12,509 nucleotides of DNA, from assembly GCA_021781255.1 (NCBI GenBank), contig JAJXXG010001140.1, positions 1 to 12,509 of the forward strand, given 5' to 3'. Each line of letters starts with the position of its first letter. The first letter of the stretch is position 1. Below the pieces are notes generated by a model, which did not search any database, was not told where the DNA came from, and was given only the letters and a program-made list of their open reading frames with translations. This document shows positions 7,251-12,509 of the stretch, one piece after another. Origin of the DNA: Acidobacteriota bacterium (GTDB lineage: Bacteria > Acidobacteriota > Terriglobia > Terriglobales > Acidobacteriaceae). The translations under genes were made by a program, and so were the position numbers.

Positions 7251-9658
7251 AGCGCCTCCATCTGTGGTTGGGGCTGGTTGAGGGCTGCAAGCACCACGGC
7301 GGGCGTCATGGGCAACTGGCGAATACGCACTCCGGTGGCGTTGTAGAAGGCGTTGGCAATGGCGGCTCCGGCGGAGATGATGCCTGCGGCTTCGCCAATG
7401 CCCGAGGCATCCGTCGAGCTTTGCCCGATGTAGGACTCGGTGAGTTGCACCTCAATCTTTGGAACTTCATACGAACCGGCAATCTTGTACTTGTCGAGGT
7501 TGGAGTTGACCATGATCCCGTAGTTGGGGTCGATCAGCCGGTGCTCGAACAGCGTGTAGGAAATGCCCTGGATTACGCCGCCGTTGATCTGGCTGATGAC
7601 CCCAGCAGGATTCATAGGTCGGCCGCAATCGTGCACGGCCAGGACATGCTTGACGTGAATGCGCCCGGTCTCCGTATCCACGGCCACTTCGGCCACATCG
7701 ACGCCGCCGTAAGTGTCGTACTTCTTGGGGTCGTAGTCGGGAATGCGCTTTGACTGCGCGGAAACCTGATTGGTATCCATCTTGGCCGCCGCGCTGCGGA
7801 AGGAGATGGGCTGGAACTTGCCGGAGGTGCTGCGTACCATCCCGTCCGTCAGCGTAAGGTCGCTGGCCTTGGCCCCGAGCGCGGGAGCCACGCTGGTGAG
7901 GAACTTCTGCGCAGCCTGCCAGGCCGCGTCGCGCACCGCGGGAGTTAAGGATGCAGTGGTTACGCTGCCGCCCGAGTTGGGGCCGACTGGGTAATTTGTG
8001 TCGCCGATCTTGACTTCTACCTGAGCCGGCGGCACGCCGAACTGCTCGGCCAGAATCTGCGCAAGCACGGTCTTGATGCCGCTGCCGATATCCTGCACGG
8101 CAGAGAGGACTTCGACCGAGCCGTCCTTATGCACGCGTACCTCAGCGGCTGAATCCATGGTGAGATGCCTGTACCAGATGGACTGCGAGAGTCCGATGCC
8201 GCGTTTGATCGGGCCGGCATCTGCATTCGCGCGCGGGTTGCGCGACTTCCAGATCGCACTGTCGCGAATGATCTGGCGCTGCACGCGGCGCACAGGATTT
8301 TCATCGATGCGGTCACGTAGGTCCAGCGAGTCCATGTTGAGACGGGCGGCCAACTCGTCGATGGACTGCTCCAGTGCAAAGGCGCCCTGCGGATGGCCGG
8401 GAGCGCGGAAGGCCGCGGCGGGGCCGGCGTTGATGAAGACGTCGTTTTCCTCCACGTGCAGCGTCGCCCACTTGTAAAGATTCGAGGCAGGGCCGGCGCA
8501 ACCCGCCCCGGTTCCGCATCCGGCGGTGCCAAAGCTGATGAGCTGAATGGCGGTAATGGTGCCATCTTTCTTCGCGCCGATGCGCAGTCGCTGATCTGAA
8601 CTGGGACGGTTGCCGACTGAGAGATGTTCCTCCTGGCGGTCCAGCATCAGCCTGACTGGTGCGCCGGCCTTCCGTGAAAGCGTGGCCGCCACAACGCCGG
8701 GATTGCCGGCGCCGAACTTGGCGCCAAAGCCGCCGCCCATGAACTCCGTGATAACTCGAACCTTGGACATGGGCAACTGAAAGTAAGCGGCCAGTTCCTC
8801 GCGCACGCTTGCCGTGCCCTGCGTGGAAGCGTAGACAGTGAGCAGGTCTGGCTTCCAGTCGGCGACTACGCCATGCGTTTCCAGCGCAGAGTGCGTCTGC
8901 ACCTGCGTGGTGTAGTGTGCATCCACAATCACATCGGCTTCCTTGAAGCCCTGCTCAGCATCGCCCTGTTTGCGCACGGCGGGGCCGTGCACGTTTCCTG
9001 TCTGCGGAATGCCGCTGGCGCTGCCTCCGCCGCCCGCGGTGCCCGCCTGGTCAGCAGCCCCAGGAAAAACCAGCGGCGCATTCTGCTCGCGCGCCAGATT
9101 CATGTCCACGACAAACGGCAGCGTCTCGTAAGTGACCTTGATCTTGGCAGCGGCGTCTTCGGCGGCCTGGGGGGAGGTGGCCGCTACGGCAGCTATGGGC
9201 TGGCCTACGTAGCGCACCAGTGGATAGCGGTTCTGCTCGAGCGCGGGGTCGCGCAGCACGGCGCCGCCCAGCAGTTTCTCGATCACATGCACGCTCTTTA
9301 CACCGGGAAAACTCTCTGCGGCCGAGGTGTCGATGGAAAGAACCTTGGCGTGGGGCACGGTCGAATTGACAAAACGCGCATAGAGCATGCCCGGCAGTTG
9401 CACGTCCGCCGTGTAACGGGCGCGGCCGGCCGCCTTGGCAGCGCCGTCCCAGCGCTCCTGCGGTTTGCCTACGTAGGAGAGATCCTTGTTGATCGGCCAA
9501 ACCGGCGGCTCCGAAGCGGGCATGGTGCGCTGTTCCTCACGCAGCGTGAAGCCGGGAATGCCGATGGGCATCGTGGCCGTTCTCATCGACGCATCGGTCG
9601 TATCAGCGGCAGCACTCAGAAGGGCATCTGGAATGGAGTGCGAAGTATGGGTCGCCAT
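7247..9658 (-). CDS. Molybdopterin-binding catalytic subunit of aldehyde/xanthine oxidoreductase family
   Basis: The 803-residue protein is the large subunit that hydroxylates its substrate at a molybdenum centre. The N-terminal a/b-hammerhead domain begins around VGKPQERWDGAAKAAGRARY (63-82). Cofactor-binding segments are QTHSALETHG (254-263), MGGGFGAKFG (307-316), AFRAPGHPQG (416-425), QDIGSG (522-527) and NSGGSVTTAS (561-570). The catalytic glutamate is E756 in SGIGEAAG; the family often has GEP here. No signal peptide is present, so export would depend on the Tat-tagged Fe-S subunit, as for PaoC. A Gly-rich loop lies at 205-215. AGGAGG stands 8 nt before the ATG, just behind the stop of the preceding gene (12-bp gap). 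Aldehydes are the likeliest substrates by analogy, but xanthine-like or other substrates cannot be excluded. Confidence 0.92.
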   Translation of the reverse strand: MATHTSHSIPDALLSAAADTTDASMRTATMPIGIPGFTLREEQRTMPASEPPVWPINKDLSYVGKPQERWDGAAKAAGRARYTADVQLPGMLYARFVNSTVPHAKVLSIDTSAAESFPGVKSVHVIEKLLGGAVLRDPALEQNRYPLVRYVGQPIAAVAATSPQAAEDAAAKIKVTYETLPFVVDMNLAREQNAPLVFPGAADQAGTAGGGGSASGIPQTGNVHGPAVRKQGDAEQGFKEADVIVDAHYTTQVQTHSALETHGVVADWKPDLLTVYASTQGTASVREELAAYFQLPMSKVRVITEFMGGGFGAKFGAGNPGVVAATLSRKAGAPVRLMLDRQEEHLSVGNRPSSDQRLRIGAKKDGTITAIQLISFGTAGCGTGAGCAGPASNLYKWATLHVEENDVFINAGPAAAFRAPGHPQGAFALEQSIDELAARLNMDSLDLRDRIDENPVRRVQRQIIRDSAIWKSRNPRANADAGPIKRGIGLSQSIWYRHLTMDSAAEVRVHKDGSVEVLSAVQDIGSGIKTVLAQILAEQFGVPPAQVEVKIGDTNYPVGPNSGGSVTTASLTPAVRDAAWQAAQKFLTSVAPALGAKASDLTLTDGMVRSTSGKFQPISFRSAAAKMDTNQVSAQSKRIPDYDPKKYDTYGGVDVAEVAVDTETGRIHVKHVLAVHDCGRPMNPAGVISQINGGVIQGISYTLFEHRLIDPNYGIMVNSNLDKYKIAGSYEVPKIEVQLTESYIGQSSTDASGIGEAAGIISAGAAIANAFYNATGVRIRQLPMTPAVVLAALNQPQPQMEAL

Positions 9659-9670
9659 GGAATTGTCCTC

Positions 9671-10342
9671 CTACGCCTTGCTCGCGTGCTGGCCAGCCGC
9701 GTCCAGAGTGGCCGCGAAGACTTTGGGATAGGTGCCGCAGCGGCAGAGATTGCCGCTGATTGCCACGCGCACATCTACCTCAGTGGGATGAGGATTCCGC
9801 TCGATCAGGGCCGCGCAGCTCATCACCATACCCGGCGTGCAGAAGCCGCATTGCATCGCGTCATGCCGCACAAAGGCGGCCTGTACCGGATGCACTTCGC
9901 TGTCGTTCGAGAGTCCTTCAATGGTCGTTACGTGGTGCCCGATTGCGTCGACGGCGAGAGTCATGCAACTGTTCACGGGCATCTTATCCAGCCAGACAGT
10001 GCAACTGGAGCAAACGCCGCGATCGCAGCTGATCTTGGTGCCCGTCATGCCCAGCCCGATGCGCAAAGCCTCCGCCAGCGTGGTGCGCGGTTCAACGTGG
10101 AGCGCGCGTTCCGTACCGTTGATGTTCAAAGTCACGGGAAACGCCTCGGGACCGTACTCCTTGACGTCTCTCGTCGTGGCGCCGTGGGCTTCCTGCTGCA
10201 GACCGTGCACACCATCCAGCAGCGCGGTTCCTGCTGCGGTGATGCCGGCGCCTTTCAAGAAGCCGCGACGCGTAATGCCCTTGTTCACAGGGGTGGATGA
10301 AGCTTCGGGTAGTTCCTTGTGCGGTGGCTGGTGGCCGGGCAT
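9671..10342 (-). CDS. 2Fe-2S subunit of molybdenum hydroxylase with Tat signal (PaoA/YagT-like)
   Basis: With the ATG at 10342 the protein has 223 residues. TRRGFLKGAG (24-33) followed by a hydrophobic run is a twin-arginine signal, so the enzyme should be periplasmic. The plant-ferredoxin-type cluster is ligated by C106, C111, C114 and C126 (ISCDRGVCSSCTVW and NSCMTL). The second cluster uses C165, C168, C200 and C202 (MQCGFCTPGM and GNLCRCGTYP). It hands electrons from molybdenum to the FAD subunit. This start was chosen because AAGGAGG lies 5 nt upstream; an in-frame TTG at 10444 would add 34 residues but has no ribosome binding site and would displace the Tat motif. It is the first gene of the operon, 12 bp before the catalytic subunit. 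No XdhC-type maturation gene follows within the window. Confidence 0.93.
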   Translation of the reverse strand: MPGHQPPHKELPEASSTPVNKGITRRGFLKGAGITAAGTALLDGVHGLQQEAHGATTRDVKEYGPEAFPVTLNINGTERALHVEPRTTLAEALRIGLGMTGTKISCDRGVCSSCTVWLDKMPVNSCMTLAVDAIGHHVTTIEGLSNDSEVHPVQAAFVRHDAMQCGFCTPGMVMSCAALIERNPHPTEVDVRVAISGNLCRCGTYPKVFAATLDAAGQHASKA

Positions 10343-10347
10343 GCCTT

Positions 10348-10354
10348 CCTCCTT
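10348..10354 (-). promoter_or_regulatory. Strong ribosome binding site deciding the start of the Fe-S subunit
   Basis: The minus strand reads AAGGAGG, five bases before the ATG at 10342. No comparable site precedes the upstream in-frame TTG at 10444, so the shorter protein is preferred. Confidence 0.8.
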
Positions 10355-10543
10355 AGCCGTGCAATGGTTGGACTTGCGGAATGGCCGCCAGCCTGAATGC
10401 CAGGCGATGCCGGCTCCGTCAGGATGCAGCATACACAACTGCAAGCCAGAATACGCTGGTCATCCGGAAAGCAGCCAAAGTGCCATCTGCGTCTTCTGCA
10501 GAATTACAGCCTGCGGATCGGGGAACCATTCAAACGCAATGCG

Positions 10544-10549
10544 AGTATA
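10544..10549 (-). promoter_or_regulatory. -10 box of the probable molybdenum hydroxylase operon promoter
   Basis: The minus strand reads TATACT, five of six matches to the -10 consensus. A -35 at the normal distance (10567-10572, TTTCTC) is poor, which fits a promoter needing an activator or one tightly controlled through the palindrome in its spacer. The leader to the Fe-S subunit start would be about 195 nt. The rest of the 352-bp gap (10343-10694) shows no gene I can support. Confidence 0.5.
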
Positions 10550-10550
10550 G

Positions 10551-10565
10551 TCCCATCCGATGGGA
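10551..10565. promoter_or_regulatory. Perfect 15-bp palindrome, probable operator
   Basis: TCCCATC and GATGGGA arms with one central base form a perfect inverted repeat directly upstream of the TATACT box, filling the spacer where a -35/-10 pair would sit. Dimeric regulators typically bind such sites; a MerR-type spacer operator or a TetR/MarR-type repressor site are both possible. No regulator gene is in the window. Confidence 0.6.
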
Positions 10566-10694
10566 AGAGAAAAGATCCGCAATTCGACGCCATGAAAAAG
10601 CACGCGCAGGTCGGTAAGGCGGGCGTGCCCAAAGGATCACCGCGCCAGGCCAGGTTTGACGGCCCGTGGCCCGGGCGTCGCCCTTGCCCGGCGG

Positions 10695-11399
10695 TTAAAA
10701 GATCTCGGCGAGCTTTGCAAACGAGTCGAGTTCCAGCAGTTGCTGGGACGGCGGAGCCTGTGCGATCTCTGTGTGCTCCAGTACCCAGGTGTCCTTATGA
10801 AAGAGAAAGATCGCGTGTAACCCGGCCGCGAGTGCAGGATTGATGTCGCTCTTCGGGCTATTCCCGATCATCCAGCTTGTGTGCGGCTTGAGTTCATGGC
10901 GCGCGATCACTGAACGATAAGTTGCCGGGTCTTTTTCCGCCACGATCTCCGAAGCGGTGAAATACTGCGCCAGCCCTGAGCGTGCCAGCTTGTCTGCCTG
11001 CTCCGCATGGTTGCCCTTGGTCATAAGTATCAGGCGATGGCGTGCGGCAAGCTTTTCAAGCGTTTCTGCCACGCCTGGCAGCAGCTCAATTTCCTGGTCG
11101 GCGATGGCCTCTGCAAAGCCCACAACCCGCCGACGCTTGTCCTCTGTCACGGGTTCAGTGCTGAGCCGCTCAAAGCACTGGACCAGGGAACGCGTAAAGC
11201 TGCTGAGCCCGTAACCGTGAGCCAGGATCGTCTCCCGCTCCACTTCATTCAGAGCTTTCCGCACCTCGGCGCCCGTGTATCTGTGGTGATTCAAATAGCC
11301 GATGAACGCAGCAATTGCGCGCTCGAAATAGATGTTGTTCTCCCACAGCGTGTCGTCGGCATCAATGAGCAGGTTTTGACCGGCAGGGAATCGCGGCAT
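10695..11399 (-). CDS. HAD-superfamily hydrolase (phosphatase-like)
   Basis: The 234-residue protein has all four haloacid dehalogenase motifs: LLIDADDTLW with nucleophile D13 and acid/base D15, LILMTKG with T127, EKDPATYR with K156, and MIGNSPKSDINPALAAG with D185. The first acidic position of motif IV is Asn (N180), as in many subfamily members. The helical cap lies between residues about 20 and 105, so this is a C1-cap enzyme. It probably removes phosphate from a small metabolite; the substrate is unknown. The start is an ATG with only a weak purine stretch (GAAGAG) upstream. GC-rich imperfect hairpins (CCGGGC and GCCCGG arms at 10671-10691) follow its stop but lack a T run, so the 3' end is uncertain. 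Confidence 0.9.
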   Translation of the reverse strand: MPRFPAGQNLLIDADDTLWENNIYFERAIAAFIGYLNHHRYTGAEVRKALNEVERETILAHGYGLSSFTRSLVQCFERLSTEPVTEDKRRRVVGFAEAIADQEIELLPGVAETLEKLAARHRLILMTKGNHAEQADKLARSGLAQYFTASEIVAEKDPATYRSVIARHELKPHTSWMIGNSPKSDINPALAAGLHAIFLFHKDTWVLEHTEIAQAPPSQQLLELDSFAKLAEIF

Positions 11400-11427
11400 C
11401 TCTTCATGGTATCGAATCCGGGCGCAT

Positions 11428-11472
11428 CAACTGAGAACCCGCAGTTGTGGATATCAAGACGACTTTCTTGAT
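11428..11472 (-). repeat. Two adjacent inverted repeats upstream of the HAD hydrolase gene
   Basis: CAACTG and CAGTTG arms (11428-11433, 11442-11447) are followed five bases on by ATCAAGA and TCTTGAT arms with a six-base loop (11453-11472). They lie 29-73 bp before the HAD start codon, so they are either operators or stems in its leader. The matches are perfect but short, and no clear minus-strand promoter was recognised. Confidence 0.4.
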
Positions 11473-11579
11473 TGCAGATCAGACAAGGCACTCAAGGGGA
11501 CACGTGAAGATGTGGCGGGCATCTCAGCGTCTTAGATGAATTGCAATTTGCACATTGCGATGAAAAACCGTCGAAGGTC

Positions 11580-11602
11580 TTATTTTAAATTCATGAAAAT
11601 AA
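11580..11602. repeat. AT-only inverted repeat upstream of the TonB-domain gene promoter
   Basis: TTATTTT and AAAATAA arms with a nine-base spacer form a perfect repeat, 18 bp upstream of the TTGACA box. It is inside the most AT-rich stretch of the window (about 11575-11655). It could bind a regulator or a nucleoid protein, or serve as an UP-like element. Confidence 0.4.
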
Positions 11603-11620
11603 ATCAAATAAAATATTTAG

Positions 11621-11650
11621 TTGACAATTAAATCGATAATTAGCTAAATT
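11621..11650 (+). promoter_or_regulatory. Sigma70-type promoter of the TonB-domain gene
   Basis: A perfect TTGACA (11621-11626) is followed after 18 bp by TAAATT (11645-11650), which matches 4 of 6 positions. The flanks are strongly AT-rich. The leader would be about 30 nt, with GGAG 8 nt before the ATG at 11687. Confidence 0.65.
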
Positions 11651-11686
11651 GGTGATGGTCACTCTTGACCTATTGGAGAGTAAATC

Positions 11687-12154
11687 ATGCGCAAGTCTCT
11701 TGTTAGCATTCTTGTTTTCTCCACCGTGCTGCTCCACGCGCAGACACGCACGAACGGCCAGGGTGTCACGATGGAGGCGACCAACGCGAGTTCAACCGCG
11801 CTGCCGTCTCCTGCGGCAGCCCCAACCGCAACCGATGTCAATGGTAGTTACCCTGCCCGCCGCATCAGCACGGGCGTGATTGCACCCAAATTGATTTCAA
11901 ACCCCAAGATCGTCGTTGCCACTACGGATTTCGCCGATGAGGATCTGAGCTTGCAAAAAGCAGTCGTCAGCCTCAAGGTGAATCAAGAAGGTTCAACCCA
12001 GAACGTGAAGATGCTCCAGTCAGTGAATCCAACGGTGGATGCTCGCGTGCTGGCAGCAGTGCGCGATTTCCACTTTGCTCCTGCCACCCTCGATGGCGAG
12101 GCTGTTCCGATGGATGTGCAGCTTGTCATTCAGTTTCAGGCTTCCCGGGAGTAG
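11687..12154 (+). CDS. Secreted TonB C-terminal-domain protein
   Basis: The 155-residue protein begins with a signal peptide (MRKSLVSILVFSTVLLHAQ), with likely cleavage after A18. Residues about 20-85 are a Thr/Ser/Ala/Pro-rich linker. From about 88 the sequence follows the TonB C-terminal pattern: AVVSLKVNQEGSTQNVKML, then VDARVLAAVRDFHFAPATLD and VQLVIQFQ. Energy-transducing TonB proteins keep an uncleaved N-terminal membrane anchor; here the N-terminus looks cleavable and the protein would be free in the periplasm, so energy transfer is doubtful and a receptor-binding or structural role is possible. If the signal is not cleaved it would be a short TonB. It is a single gene with its own promoter and a strong terminator. 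Confidence 0.78.
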   Translation: MRKSLVSILVFSTVLLHAQTRTNGQGVTMEATNASSTALPSPAAAPTATDVNGSYPARRISTGVIAPKLISNPKIVVATTDFADEDLSLQKAVVSLKVNQEGSTQNVKMLQSVNPTVDARVLAAVRDFHFAPATLDGEAVPMDVQLVIQFQASRE

Positions 12155-12176
12155 CCGGAGCGACCTGAAGAACGTC

Positions 12177-12234
12177 GCACAACGAAAAGGCTCCCTCACC
12201 ACGCGAACCGTGGCGAGGGAGTTTTTCGTTGTGC
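12177..12234. terminator. Long bidirectional terminator between convergent genes
   Basis: The inner stem pairs CTCCCTC-A-CCACG with CGTGG-C-GAGGGAG around a five-base loop and is followed by TTTTT on the plus strand. An outer stem pairs GCACAACGAAAA with TTTTCGTTGTGC, giving T runs on both strands. It starts 22 bp after the TonB-domain gene stop and lies 52 bp after the minus-strand gene stop at 12287, so it can end transcription from both sides. Confidence 0.9.
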
Positions 12235-12286
12235 CGGCTTGCGACCATCGCGCGAGAAATTCATCCGGCCTGCAACGGGTCTGCGA

Positions 12287-12508
12287 TCAGTTGCCCGCCT
12301 GCGCAGCGAGCCAGGTGTTCAAGTTCGTCTCCTGGGTGGAACGCAGTTCGATGCAGCCTTTGATTCTTTCAACTGCATGCTTGACGCCCTGATCTGCGGA
12401 AGCGACCGGATGCGCTGCGAAGAATGCCTGCACCTGGTTGCTGGACTCTTCCGTGCAGAAGGTCTCTGTCGATTCGACAAGGACGTTTCCGAGTTCTGGC
12501 GTCAGCAG
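12287..12508 (-). CDS. Probable M1-family aminopeptidase, C-terminal end (partial)
   Basis: An open frame enters from the right edge and gives 73 residues before TGA. The translation (LLTPELGNVLVESTETFCTE, later AFFAAHPV, HAVERIKGCIEL and NLNTWLAAQ) resembles the helical ERAP1-like C-terminal domain of M1 zinc aminopeptidases, where a phenylalanine-rich helix before an HP segment and a final I..C...R....N...WL helix are usual. These enzymes remove N-terminal residues from peptides; the zinc-binding HEXXH would lie outside the window. The frame ends 52 bp before the bidirectional terminator, as expected for a real gene end. The family is assigned from memory of this C-terminal pattern and is less certain than the reading frame. 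Confidence 0.7.
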   Translation of the reverse strand: MLTPELGNVLVESTETFCTEESSNQVQAFFAAHPVASADQGVKHAVERIKGCIELRSTQETNLNTWLAAQAGN

Positions 12509-12509
12509 C

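Noticed and set aside
8873..10300. A 475-codon plus-strand open frame antisense to the hydroxylase catalytic and Fe-S genes
   Set aside because: It is the mirror of two clearly conserved genes in GC-rich DNA, shows no motif, and spans their junction; the minus-strand reading has all cofactor-binding residues.
10343..10444. N-terminal extension of the Fe-S subunit from a TTG at 10444
   Set aside because: No ribosome binding site precedes it, whereas AAGGAGG lies before the ATG at 10342, and the extension would push the Tat motif far from the N-terminus.
10397..10843. A 148-codon plus-strand frame across the hydroxylase promoter gap
   Set aside because: It runs through the palindrome and into the antisense of the HAD gene, is basic and low in motifs, and lacks a good start site.

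Overview
The window looks like chromosomal DNA from an acidobacterium, probably class Terriglobia. This is inference from gene content. The first gene is the C-terminus of an Oar-like TonB-dependent receptor of the kind this phylum carries in many copies, and GC is moderately high with ordinary housekeeping genes. No phage, transposon, CRISPR array, rRNA or tRNA was seen. Nearly everything is on the minus strand; the exceptions are the receptor fragment at the left edge and a small secreted TonB-domain protein near the right edge.

Left to right: (1) the 3' end of the receptor gene (+) and a strong hairpin shared with the convergent next unit. (2) A two-gene toxin-antitoxin unit (-): a large, atypical 175-residue antitoxin-like protein overlapping a PIN-domain (VapC-like) toxin by 4 bp. 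(3) The groES-groEL chaperonin operon (-), with a sigma70-type promoter, a degenerate CIRCE operator touching the -10 box, a leader hairpin and an intrinsic terminator. (4) About 490 bp with no gene I can support. (5) A family 2 glycosyltransferase (-).

(6) A molybdenum hydroxylase operon (-), read in the order 2Fe-2S subunit (Tat signal), molybdopterin catalytic subunit, FAD subunit (with a four-cysteine insert as in E. coli PaoB), then a 74-residue cysteine-rich protein. The arrangement suggests a periplasmic, PaoABC-like aldehyde oxidoreductase. The small last gene is the least explained part of the operon. A 15-bp perfect palindrome lies directly upstream of a good -10 box before the operon. 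(7) A HAD-family hydrolase (-). (8) An AT-rich intergenic region with a sigma70-type promoter driving (9) a secreted TonB C-terminal-domain protein (+), closed by a long bidirectional terminator. (10) The 3' end of a gene (-) whose last 73 codons look like the C-terminus of an M1 aminopeptidase.

No spectacular new system stands out. The items most worth following are the small Cys-rich gene at the end of the hydroxylase operon, the unusually large antitoxin of the PIN pair, the degenerate CIRCE-controlled chaperonin promoter, and the palindrome in the hydroxylase promoter region.
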